From Bordetella parapertussis (GTDB lineage: Bacteria; Pseudomonadota; Gammaproteobacteria; Burkholderiales; Burkholderiaceae_B), in NCBI GenBank assembly GCA_943331855.1, contig CALQNE010000073.1, positions 1-13,053 of the forward strand: DNA of 13,053 nucleotides, in the 5' to 3' direction. Below the pieces are notes generated by a model. That model did no database searches. It saw nothing but the letters and a program-made list of their open reading frames with translations, and had not been told where the DNA came from. Made by a program: the position numbers and the translations under genes. Below, one piece after another: positions 7,255-13,053 of the stretch (position 1 is the first letter of the stretch; each line of letters starts with the position of its first letter).

Positions 7255-8112
7255 TTTAGTTATCGCCACGGCTTTCATGCTGGCAATCACGCTGATTTAC
7301 TGAAACACCTCGTGCTGGTGCATATTCTTCAATACTTTAATCAAAAAGAAGTGCCCTACTGGTTTATCGACTTACATGCAGGTGCTGGGCTCTATGATCT
7401 GCAAGGCGACTGGGCTCAAAAAAATGCCGAATATGAATCAGGTATTGGCCGACTTTGGGAGACAAAAAAAAGTTGCCCGCCAATGGTGACCGCCTATCTT
7501 GACGTGATCCGAAGTCTGAATCCCGATGGCCAGCTACGGCTGTATCCGGGCTCACCCTGGATTGCGCTTGAAGCCTGTCGTAGCCAGGACAAGTTACGTT
7601 TATTTGAGATGCACCCAAGCGAAGCGGATATCTTGACCATGAATCTTGAACAGCGCGGGGCGCAAACACTGAAGCAAACGACGCTGTATGAAAGTGATGG
7701 TTTCGCCGGGCTTAAGGGGCACATTCCTCCTCCGAGCCGGCGCGCGATCGTATTAATCGACCCGTCGTACGAAGATAAAAAAGACTACCGCACTGTGATC
7801 GACACCATGAAGGATGCCCTGCTGCGGTTTCCAACGGGCTGTTACGCGATCTGGTGTCCGCAAGTGCAACGACGGGAAGCGCAAGAATTACCTCGTCAGC
7901 TTGAACGCGTGGGCGCCAAAAACTGGGTCTATGCAAGCTTGACCGTGCACAAACCTTCAGAGGACGGCTTAGGCTTGCACGGTAGCGGGATGTTCGTCAT
8001 CAATCCCCCCTGGACATTGAACGCTGCGCTAAAAGAATCTCTGCCTTGGCTCGCGAAGACCTTGGGACAAGATACGCGTGCAGGTTACAAACTTGATTTT
8101 CTTGAACACTAA
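7252..8112 (+). CDS. rlmJ: 23S rRNA (adenine2030-N6)-methyltransferase RlmJ
   Basis: From TTG at 7252 the product has 286 residues, close to the 280 of E. coli RlmJ (YhiR), and begins with the diagnostic FSYRHGFHAGNHADLLKH. It is a Rossmann-fold methyltransferase using S-adenosylmethionine: the motif I region is WFIDLHAGAGLYD (about 40-52), and the catalytic motif IV is DPSYE with Asp at residue 170, where E. coli has DPPYE. Near the C-terminus HGSGMFVINPPW and LPWLAKTL match the family. RlmJ methylates N6 of A2030 in 23S rRNA before the large subunit is complete; it has also been linked to use of external DNA in E. coli. The gene is 34 bases after ugpQ with its own strong ribosome site. It converges on the RluF-type gene with 29 bases between stops. 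Confidence 0.95.
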   Translation: MFSYRHGFHAGNHADLLKHLVLVHILQYFNQKEVPYWFIDLHAGAGLYDLQGDWAQKNAEYESGIGRLWETKKSCPPMVTAYLDVIRSLNPDGQLRLYPGSPWIALEACRSQDKLRLFEMHPSEADILTMNLEQRGAQTLKQTTLYESDGFAGLKGHIPPPSRRAIVLIDPSYEDKKDYRTVIDTMKDALLRFPTGCYAIWCPQVQRREAQELPRQLERVGAKNWVYASLTVHKPSEDGLGLHGSGMFVINPPWTLNAALKESLPWLAKTLGQDTRAGYKLDFLEH

Positions 8113-8141
8113 ACGGCAAGCGAAGCGATCGGTCGCATTAA

Positions 8142-8870
8142 TTAAAAGTGTTCATCAGCACGCAGGTAGCGCCACTGACCCACCGGTAAGTCGGCCAGGC
8201 GCACCTGGCCAATTCGTACCCGCTTCAGGCCCAAGACTTTAAGCCCGACTAGCTCGCACATTCGACGAATTTGCCGTTTTTTTCCTTCGCGCAAAATAAA
8301 CTGTAACTGCTCTTCGTTTTGCCAGCGAACCTGAGCACGTTTAAGTTTTTTACCGTCGAGCGACAACCCTTCATTGAGCAGCTCGAGCTTGCCGGGTGCC
8401 AAACGTCCTTGCACCCGCACCAAATACTCTTTTTCAATGTCAGTATCATCGCCGATCAACTGGCGTGCCACGCGTCCGTCTTGCGTCATCACCAGCAACC
8501 CTGTTGAATCGATATCTAACCGCCCGGCGACGGCCAAGCCTCGCAATTGGGAGCGTTCAAAGCGTTGCGCACTGCGATCAGACAAGGCACGACTTTGGGG
8601 GCCAATCAGGGCGACCGCGGGGGTATAACCGTCTTCGGCTTGCCCTGATACATAGCCCATGGGCTTATGAATCAAAATCGTCACCCGCGACGTTTGCTGA
8701 ACCGCAGCCGAACGCTCGAGCGTGATCTCTTGCGTGGGCAAGGCGCGCTCGCCAAGCGTCACCACAACGCCGTCGACCTTAACCCAGCCGCGTTCAATGT
8801 AGCTATCTGCTTCGCGGCGTGAACATAATCCACGCTCAGCCATTAATTTTGAAATGCGTACTTTTTCCAT
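8142..8870 (-). CDS. rluF: RluF-type 23S rRNA pseudouridine synthase (RsuA/RluB family)
   Basis: The protein has 242 residues. An S4 RNA-binding domain fills about 3-60 (VRISKLMAERGLCSRREAD, then GWVKVDG). The pseudouridine synthase domain follows: HKPMGYVSG (69-76), catalytic Asp119 in AGRLDIDSTGLL, EKEYLV, and REGKKRQIRRMCE. The C-terminal LPVGQWRYL is close to E. coli RluF, which isomerises U2604 of 23S rRNA and also modifies tRNA-Tyr U35. RluB, RluE and RsuA share the fold; the S4 domain and the IRRMCE plus C-terminal pattern favour RluF, but the exact target base is inferred. It is shorter than E. coli RluF (290) because it lacks the C-terminal tail. The start is divergent from ubiC across only 19 bases; TATTAT at 8884-8879 is a possible -10 that would give an almost leaderless transcript. 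Confidence 0.85.
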   Translation of the reverse strand: MEKVRISKLMAERGLCSRREADSYIERGWVKVDGVVVTLGERALPTQEITLERSAAVQQTSRVTILIHKPMGYVSGQAEDGYTPAVALIGPQSRALSDRSAQRFERSQLRGLAVAGRLDIDSTGLLVMTQDGRVARQLIGDDTDIEKEYLVRVQGRLAPGKLELLNEGLSLDGKKLKRAQVRWQNEEQLQFILREGKKRQIRRMCELVGLKVLGLKRVRIGQVRLADLPVGQWRYLRADEHF

Positions 8871-8874
8871 AACT

Positions 8875-8883
8875 TGCGATAAT
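8875..8883 (+). promoter_or_regulatory. Extended -10 element immediately upstream of ubiC
   Basis: TGCGATAAT at 8875-8883 fits the TG-n-TATAAT extended -10 form with one hexamer mismatch. Initiation about seven bases downstream would fall at or next to the ubiC ATG (8890), which has no Shine-Dalgarno. No -35 is visible, as allowed for extended -10 promoters. The element lies in the 19-base gap between divergent rluF and ubiC. Confidence 0.4.
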
Positions 8884-8889
8884 ACAACT

Positions 8890-9450
8890 ATGCAGAAACA
8901 TCGCGAACTTAACGTCTGGCTGACAAACCCTGCGCCCAGTGCCTCACAACTTCAACGCCATTGGTTAAGAAGATCGGGTGCACTGACCCAGGGATTACGT
9001 CAACTCGGCAAACTTAAATTGCGCGTGCTATCTGAAAAAGTGTGTCGCGCCAGCCGCCCAGAGGCGCGCAGACTTGGCTTGCGGCCAGGGCATGCGCTTT
9101 GGCAGCGCGAGGTCTGCATGTCGATCGATGGGGTCGATTGTGTGGTCGCCCATAGCCTGACACCGCTCAGCGCGACGCACGGCCATTGGCAAGCCCTCAA
9201 ACGCCTAAGCAATCGCCCGCTGGCTGACATTTTGTATGACGACCGTGCGATCATGCGCTCTGACTTCGAGTTCTCGACCCTCAGGCTTGGTATGCCGTTA
9301 TATGCGCTTGCTCAAGCAGCCACGACAGTGGGCTCGCGAGTCTTGGCTCGCCGTTCAGTGTTTGTGCGTGCCAGACAGCCCCTTCTCGTTGCTGAGGCGT
9401 TTTTGCCATCCTTTTGGGCAATTGCTCGGCGAGCAGTACTGGCAGATTAA
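8890..9450 (+). CDS. ubiC: Chorismate--pyruvate lyase UbiC family
   Basis: The protein has 186 residues from the ATG at 8890; an in-frame ATG at 8854 lies inside rluF and is less likely. The sequence follows the UbiC/chorismate lyase fold: HWLRRSGALTQGLRQLG, then LWQREVCMSIDG with Arg73 (matches E. coli Arg76), a VVAHSLTP strand, NRPLADILYDD, and PLLVAEAFLP with Glu169 in the place of the conserved active-site Glu. UbiC removes pyruvate from chorismate to give 4-hydroxybenzoate, the first committed step of ubiquinone synthesis, in the cytoplasm. His88 stands where E. coli has Arg91, a ligand-contacting residue, so activity is probable but not assured. There is no ubiA next door. The TAA stop (9448-9450) interlocks with the TAA of the convergent dsrE-like gene. 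Confidence 0.82.
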   Translation: MQKHRELNVWLTNPAPSASQLQRHWLRRSGALTQGLRQLGKLKLRVLSEKVCRASRPEARRLGLRPGHALWQREVCMSIDGVDCVVAHSLTPLSATHGHWQALKRLSNRPLADILYDDRAIMRSDFEFSTLRLGMPLYALAQAATTVGSRVLARRSVFVRARQPLLVAEAFLPSFWAIARRAVLAD

Positions 9451-9821
9451 TAGGTGAGCACTGTCGTGTCGGCCTGCGCCACACGCTCTAGCATCGTCAC
9501 CATCCCAATCACGCTTTGACACCCCTCAAGCATGTCGGTTGGCGCTAAGCCGCGATCACGCATGGCGGTGCTACAGAGATAGACCTTTGCACCCGAACGG
9601 GTGGCGTCTTCAATATAGGCAGATAGTGGACGATTGAAGGGGGCGACCGCCTGATGCCTGGCTGCGTTATCGCGCACAAATAATTCAATACTGGCACCCA
9701 GCGCATGAATCTCAACGGGCCAATCCATTGCCGCAGCCGATGCTGCCAACATGAAAGGTGTCGCAGCCAACTGGGGCACGGCAGTACTGCTTTGCCACAA
9801 CTGCAGCACCAAGGAGGTCAT
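9447..9821 (-). CDS. DsrE-family (DsrE/DsrF-like) protein, candidate persulfide carrier
   Basis: The protein has 124 residues. It has the Rossmann-like DsrE fold pattern: strand TSLVLQLWQ, helix with PFMLAASAAAM (22-32), strand VEIHALGASIELF (36-48), then GAKVYLCSTAMRDRGL (77-91) with Cys83, a second Cys101 in MLEGCQSVIGM, and the closing ADTTVLTY strand. Cys83 falls at the end of the strand where sulfur-carrying DsrE/TusD/DsrE3 proteins keep their reactive cysteine. Known relatives move sulfane sulfur between proteins in the cytoplasm; many homologues have no tested function. It lies 37 bases downstream of the GcvH-like gene, as the last gene of the selA-selB-selC direction, with GGTGA about 10 bases before the ATG. 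The stop overlaps that of ubiC. A sulfur or selenium role is inferred from family and context. Confidence 0.75.
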   Translation of the reverse strand: MTSLVLQLWQSSTAVPQLAATPFMLAASAAAMDWPVEIHALGASIELFVRDNAARHQAVAPFNRPLSAYIEDATRSGAKVYLCSTAMRDRGLAPTDMLEGCQSVIGMVTMLERVAQADTTVLTY

Positions 9822-9858
9822 GGCAATATCACCAGTCGTTGGCTATTAACGTGTGACA

Positions 9859-10323
9859 TCATGACGAACCCAGAGAGCGCTTAAAGTCGGCCAACGAGGT
9901 CATCGAATGCAAATCCATCAACTCGTTTGCGCGCACGGCGACCTCTGTGCCGCTCAGCAACACGCTACGCGCTTGTGTTGAATCGTCGGGTTCAAGACGC
10001 ACCAGCCAGTTCATGTAGGGGCTTCGATTCACTTTAAACGGAGTGGTCTCAAGCGGCGTGTTGATTTCGGCAATGACGCAGGCAAACGGCGTGCGTACCG
10101 ATAGGATGGTTTTTGCGACTTCAACCAACGCGAAGGCTTTGTTCGCCTCGATCTCGCGCCCAAGCGGTCGGGGGTTAAACATGTATAAATCACCGACCAA
10201 CGCCAACCCAAAAGCGGTTAAACCCGCCTCAAATTGTCCGCCACCCGAGTCACGAAACCAAACATTAAGTTCGTTGTCGTACATCAGGTCATCCGGAAAC
10301 TCACACCCACGAATCTCAGCCAC
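9859..10323 (-). CDS. GcvH-like lipoyl-carrier protein (non-canonical glycine cleavage H homologue)
   Basis: The product has 154 residues from a GTG at 10323. This start is chosen because residues 4-15 (IRGCEFPDDLMY) match the N-terminus I know from a divergent GcvH-like subfamily, because AAAGGG lies 10 bases upstream, and because any earlier start would run into the tRNA gene. The body is an H-protein/biotinyl-lipoyl domain: VWFRD, GLTAFGLALVGDL, PRPLGREIEANKAFALVEVAKTILSVRTPF, then IAEINTPL. Lys71 in VEVAK aligns with the lipoylated lysine of GcvH. Authentic H-protein normally sits with gcvT and gcvP, which are absent here. Related lipoate-binding proteins serve sulfur oxidation in sHdr systems. 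Placement between selC and a dsrE-like gene suggests a redox or chalcogen carrier. The C-terminus extends about 30 residues past the usual H-protein end and terminates with TGA. Confidence 0.72.
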   Translation of the reverse strand: MAEIRGCEFPDDLMYDNELNVWFRDSGGGQFEAGLTAFGLALVGDLYMFNPRPLGREIEANKAFALVEVAKTILSVRTPFACVIAEINTPLETTPFKVNRSPYMNWLVRLEPDDSTQARSVLLSGTEVAVRANELMDLHSMTSLADFKRSLGSS

Positions 10324-10333
10324 GCGATTGGCG

Positions 10334-10339
10334 CCCTTT
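10334..10339 (-). promoter_or_regulatory. Shine-Dalgarno of the GcvH-like gene, directly behind tRNA-Sec
   Basis: AAAGGG (minus strand, 10339-10334) lies 10 bases before the GTG at 10323. The whole leader between the tRNA CCA end (10347) and the GTG is only 23 bases, so it is just long enough to hold one ribosome site. Confidence 0.5.
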
Positions 10340-10346
10340 AAAAATT

Positions 10347-10443
10347 TGGCGGAAGAGTATGGGAGTCGAACCCACCAAGGACTGTACGACAGCCCCTCCC
10401 GGATTTGAAGTCCGGACGTCCCACCCGAGAGCGTGACTCTTCC
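10347..10443 (-). tRNA. selC: Selenocysteine tRNA (selC), anticodon UCA, CCA encoded
   Basis: The gene is 97 bases including CCA (E. coli selC is 95). The acceptor stem is 8 bp: GGAAGAGT at the 5' end pairs perfectly with ACTCTTCC before G73-CCA. The anticodon arm is CCGGA-CTTCAAA-TCCGG with anticodon TCA at 10408-10406, reading UGA. The long variable arm is about 9 bp with a CGT loop (AGGGGCTGT against ACAGTCCTT). The T arm is GTGGG-TTCGACT-CCCAT. The 8 bp acceptor plus 5 bp T stem is the bacterial tRNA-Sec geometry recognised by SelA and SelB. The D arm pairs ACGCTCT with GGGACGT, leaving one internal C-A mismatch. It lies 56 bases after selB and 23 bases before the GcvH-like GTG, inside what looks like one transcription unit. 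Confidence 0.96.
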
Positions 10444-10499
10444 TATGTGTTGCACTTTATCAGATTTGCGCCTAACACCTCGCCGTTCAGAGCACCAGC

Positions 10500-12458
10500 T
10501 TACTGCAGACCTGCGTTTGAACCTGACTCTACAAATAACCCCGCATTACGCACGATGCGATGGTCTTTTTCAACACTGCGACTATGGCGTGCATTTGCCA
10601 CGACGCGGCGCGTCAGCCCAATGCGATCAAACGCCTCAAGCACTTGAATCGCCCGTTTGCGCCCAAGCCCAGAGGCGTCGCGAAACTGCACAACACTGAC
10701 GGCCCCGTGAAGTTGCAGCAATGCGCGCAAGACATTTGCCAGGGCAATCATGGTTGCGTAAGGGTAAAACAAATCTTTAACCAGTTGCACCACCAACGAG
10801 GTACGCGCTTGTTTTTTGAGTAAGGTCCGCAAGCTCTCTTCGCTGGCTTGCACGTTGACGGCCAAGTCGCGCACCCAGGGCGGATCAAAGCCTTGTTCGA
10901 GCATCTTCGGAAATATTTTTTGCCAAAGAATTTGCTCTGCTGCACTCAAGGTAATGCGATGTTCAGGCATGTGCGCAAAGCTACCGGTTAAGGCAATCGC
11001 ACCCGTATCGATTTGGTACTGCGCCCACGCCTTAAACACGGCAACGTCTAGAAACGGCAACGCCATGCGTCGCAGACGCTCGAGCGCCACGCCGGGTTCA
11101 TCGGGCTCTGCAAGATGAAATGCCTGCAGGCTGCTGAGCATGCGTTCAGTCAGTGTGGTCTGGGCGCGGGCACCTAGCACCAAATCAACTTGAGCCACCT
11201 TGAGCGTCGCGGCGATCGGCTCGCTCAGATGCGCAACGAGTTCTCGCGCATCGCGATTCATCGCGTTGGCCCATTGTTCAAGCGCAATTGGTACCAGCGA
11301 GGTACGTAACAGCGTATCAATCACCTCGCTGGCCGACGCTTGACACAACACCTTCAGAGTGTCGAAGCGCTCAGGCGTTTTGCGCGCACGCACGGGAGGC
11401 GCGATATCTAACACGTGCGCGCCGGCAAGCGTCACGCGAGCACTACCATCACGCAGCACGAGCCGATCATGCCAGCAAAAAGGCAAGGCCCGTTCAAGCA
11501 CACATTGCGCAAACCCACTCTGGCCTGGCAACAACTCGCTTGTATCCAATAAAATCAGTCGGGCTACCACGTGCTCACAACCGTGATGCAACAGGACCCG
11601 TTCACCGTCTTTTAAGGCACGCTCAGAGTCGGTTGGCACACTGAGCAAGCAATCGATGCGCGAGGTCTGCCGATTGAACTGTGGTGCCAGTAACCAATCA
11701 CCGCGCTGAACCTGAGCCAGCTCAACGCCAGTCAGTACCAAGCCGCAACGCTGACCCACTGTCGCCACGTCAGCGGTTTGATTTTGCGCATGGATCGATC
11801 TGACGCGAACCTCAAGCGCAGCATGCGCCAACGTCAACGTATCCCCTACCTGCACCTGCCCAGCAATCACGGCCCCCGTCACTGCAACACCAAGGCCTTT
11901 GACCACAAACACGCGATCAATCGCCAACCGAAAATGCTTGGCGCGCTCGAGCGGCTGTTCGACCGCAAGCGCGAACAAGGCTTGCTTGAGCGCTTGCACA
12001 CCCAAGCCTTGGCGCGACGACACGACATGACACGCAACATTGCCAAACCGGGTCTGGCCGACATGGTGTGCGACCTCAGCGCGCACCTGCTGCGTGCGCG
12101 CGTCATCGACCATGTCCGCTTTAGTAATTGCTACCGTTAAACCGGCCACCCCCAGCAAATCTAAAATTCTTAAATGCTCGCGTGTCTGCGGCATGATGCC
12201 ATCATCGGCAGCCACCACCAGCAAGCCGTGATCCATCCCCACCGCGCCAGCAGCCATCGTATGGACAAATTTTTCGTGGCCCGGCACATCTACAAAGCCG
12301 ATGATCTCATTGAGCTCATTGGGCGCGTAGGCAAACCCAAGATCAATCGTCATCCCACGCGCTTTTTCTTCAGGCAGTCGATCGGCATCCACGCCCGTCA
12401 GCGCCTTCACGAGTGAGGTTTTGCCGTGATCAATATGGCCAGCGGTGCCGATGATCAT
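10500..12458 (-). CDS. selB: Selenocysteine-specific elongation factor SelB
   Basis: The product has 652 residues (E. coli SelB is 614). The N-terminal GTPase domain shows G1 GHIDHGKT (7-14), [18 protein letters not shown] (28-44, the SelB switch I region), G3 DVPGHEKF (57-64) and G4 TKAD (112-115), the SelB variant of NKxD. EF-Tu-like domains 2 and 3 follow to about 350 ([14 protein letters not shown]). The C-terminal half holds the winged-helix repeats that bind the SECIS hairpin; the last unit includes [22 protein letters not shown]. SelB carries Sec-tRNA to UGA codons marked by SECIS. The ATG follows the selA stop after four bases, so translation is probably coupled. tRNA-Sec lies just downstream. 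No Sec-containing protein was found in the window, so the client genes lie elsewhere. Confidence 0.97.
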   Translation of the reverse strand: MIIGTAGHIDHGKTSLVKALTGVDADRLPEEKARGMTIDLGFAYAPNELNEIIGFVDVPGHEKFVHTMAAGAVGMDHGLLVVAADDGIMPQTREHLRILDLLGVAGLTVAITKADMVDDARTQQVRAEVAHHVGQTRFGNVACHVVSSRQGLGVQALKQALFALAVEQPLERAKHFRLAIDRVFVVKGLGVAVTGAVIAGQVQVGDTLTLAHAALEVRVRSIHAQNQTADVATVGQRCGLVLTGVELAQVQRGDWLLAPQFNRQTSRIDCLLSVPTDSERALKDGERVLLHHGCEHVVARLILLDTSELLPGQSGFAQCVLERALPFCWHDRLVLRDGSARVTLAGAHVLDIAPPVRARKTPERFDTLKVLCQASASEVIDTLLRTSLVPIALEQWANAMNRDARELVAHLSEPIAATLKVAQVDLVLGARAQTTLTERMLSSLQAFHLAEPDEPGVALERLRRMALPFLDVAVFKAWAQYQIDTGAIALTGSFAHMPEHRITLSAAEQILWQKIFPKMLEQGFDPPWVRDLAVNVQASEESLRTLLKKQARTSLVVQLVKDLFYPYATMIALANVLRALLQLHGAVSVVQFRDASGLGRKRAIQVLEAFDRIGLTRRVVANARHSRSVEKDHRIVRNAGLFVESGSNAGLQ

Positions 12459-12462
12459 TACT

Positions 12463-13053
12463 TTAGGCCGCCAAGCGCTCGGCTGCGGCTATCACATGAT
12501 CAATAAAAACGTGCTCTTTATCTAGCGTTAAGCAACGTAAATCTAACAACAAGGTTTTCTCTGACAAGCGGCCAATCACAGCCGTCGCCGATGCGCGCAG
12601 CAAACGCTCAAGACGCACGACGTTCTTTTCGTGAGCCTTGCTGCTGGCTTCGATCGCCAACGCGACTGAGGGTAACCGCTCAACCGGCAGCGACCCCGAG
12701 CCGATCTGCGACTTCACAGACTGTGCCTTGAGCGAGAGCCCACGCGTCGCTAAGGCCGCTTGTACCTGCGGCATCAGGCGCTCAGCCTGCGCTTGCATGT
12801 CACTCTCGGGCCGCGTCAACAGCTGCAAGACCGCCAATCGCTGCGGCAGGATATCCGGATTGCGATAGAGTCGCAACACAGCCTCGAGCCCTGCAAGCGT
12901 CACCTTGCCCACGCGCAAAACGCGCTTGAGGGGATTTTTTTTAATCTTTTGGATCAAGTCACGACGCCCGACCAAAATGCCCGCCTGGGGGCCGCCAAGC
13001 AACTTGTCACAACTGAAGGTCACCAGGTCGGCACCCGCCTCAATTGCTTGCCG
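12463..13053 (-). CDS. selA: L-seryl-tRNA(Sec) selenium transferase SelA (C-terminal part)
   Basis: The frame is open to the right edge, so the N-terminal half is missing; the GTG at 13023 is an internal Val codon. The visible 196 residues begin RQAIEAGADLV and include the PLP-binding segment DKLLGGPQAG, whose Lys forms the Schiff base (E. coli Lys295), then NPLKRVLRVGKVTLAGLEA and LRLYRNPD, all SelA hallmarks. SelA is a homodecameric PLP enzyme that converts Ser-tRNA(Sec) to Sec-tRNA(Sec) with selenophosphate. Just before the Asp-Lys pair the sequence reads FSCDK where E. coli and most SelA proteins I know have FSGDK. The stop lies four bases before the selB ATG. The promoter of the selA-selB-selC unit is outside the window. 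Confidence 0.96.
   Translation of the reverse strand, partial: RQAIEAGADLVTFSCDKLLGGPQAGILVGRRDLIQKIKKNPLKRVLRVGKVTLAGLEAVLRLYRNPDILPQRLAVLQLLTRPESDMQAQAERLMPQVQAALATRGLSLKAQSVKSQIGSGSLPVERLPSVALAIEASSKAHEKNVVRLERLLRASATAVIGRLSEKTLLLDLRCLTLDKEHVFIDHVIAAAERLAA

Noticed and set aside
7464..7471. Run of eight A residues in rlmJ, considered as a programmed frameshift site.
   Set aside because: It does not sit in the reading-frame phase of a -1 slippery heptamer, and the zero-frame protein is full length and conserved to the end.
8125..8136. GCGA-TCGG-TCGC hairpin between the convergent rlmJ and rluF stops, a possible bidirectional terminator.
   Set aside because: Only a four-base-pair stem with no real T-tract on either side.
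9829..9861. The GcvH-like gene ends in TGA followed by TGT and nine more sense codons before another TGA, which could be a Sec-Cys readthrough next to selC.
   Set aside because: A weak hairpin (TCAC/GTGA and CGTT/AACG) follows, but its loop AATAGCC lacks a G in the first two positions expected of a bacterial SECIS, the stem is interrupted, and the extension overlaps the dsrE ribosome site. Chance is the simpler reading.
10324..10455. The open frame of the GcvH-like gene continues upstream to an ATG at 10455.
   Set aside because: That extension would translate the whole tRNA-Sec gene; its residues show no family similarity, while the GTG at 10323 gives the expected N-terminus and a ribosome site.
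11288..11644. Open frame of more than 100 codons opposite selB.
   Set aside because: Low-complexity residue mix without domain signals, fully inside the well-supported selB coding sequence.
12935..12942. Run of eight A residues (minus strand) in selA, considered as a slippage site.
   Set aside because: The zero frame continues with conserved SelA residues on both sides and encodes an ordinary Lys-Lys-Asn stretch; no downstream structure was seen.

Overview
The window reads as a chromosomal segment from a betaproteobacterium, most likely of the order Burkholderiales (an Alcaligenaceae-like member is my guess). This rests on the mix of recognisable genes (spoT end, ybbA/tesA, ppiD, ugpQ, rlmJ, an RluF-type pseudouridine synthase, a UbiC homologue, selA-selB-selC), moderate GC by eye, and dense gene packing. 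There is no phage, IS element, CRISPR array or rRNA. The single RNA gene is a selenocysteine tRNA.

Layout, left to right. 1-209: C-terminal ACT domain of a SpoT/RelA-type (p)ppGpp enzyme (+). 258-929: EthD-like alpha/beta-barrel protein (+). 944-2038: TRAP-type periplasmic binding protein without its permease (-). 2144-3076: EamA/DMT exporter (+). 3089-3763: YbbA-type ABC ATPase (-). 3762-4415: TesA-type GDSL esterase (+). 4412-6379: periplasmic chaperone PpiD (-). 6474-7217: glycerophosphodiesterase UgpQ (+). 7252-8112: 23S rRNA methyltransferase RlmJ, started from TTG (+). 8142-8870: RluF-type pseudouridine synthase (-). 8890-9450: chorismate lyase UbiC (+). 9447-13053, all minus: selA (partial), selB, tRNA-Sec, a GcvH-like lipoyl-carrier protein and a DsrE-family protein.

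The left two thirds is housekeeping content with frequent strand switches and almost no intergenic space. Three junctions are fused into four-base palindromes: CATG joins the divergent starts of ybbA and tesA, CTAG joins the convergent stops of tesA and ppiD, and TTAA joins the convergent stops of ubiC and the dsrE-like gene. tesA therefore has no private flanking DNA on either side.

The right third is the most interesting part. selA, selB and selC supply the Sec-specific machinery: Ser-to-Sec conversion on the tRNA, the Sec elongation factor and the tRNA itself. They are followed in the same direction by a lipoyl-type (GcvH-like) carrier with no glycine-cleavage partners nearby, and by a DsrE-family protein with two cysteines. 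Lipoyl carriers and DsrE-type persulfide carriers also occur together in the sHdr sulfur-oxidation system. This pair is therefore a candidate sulfur/selenium-handling module attached to Sec synthesis. That is inference from gene order and motifs, not something the sequence proves.
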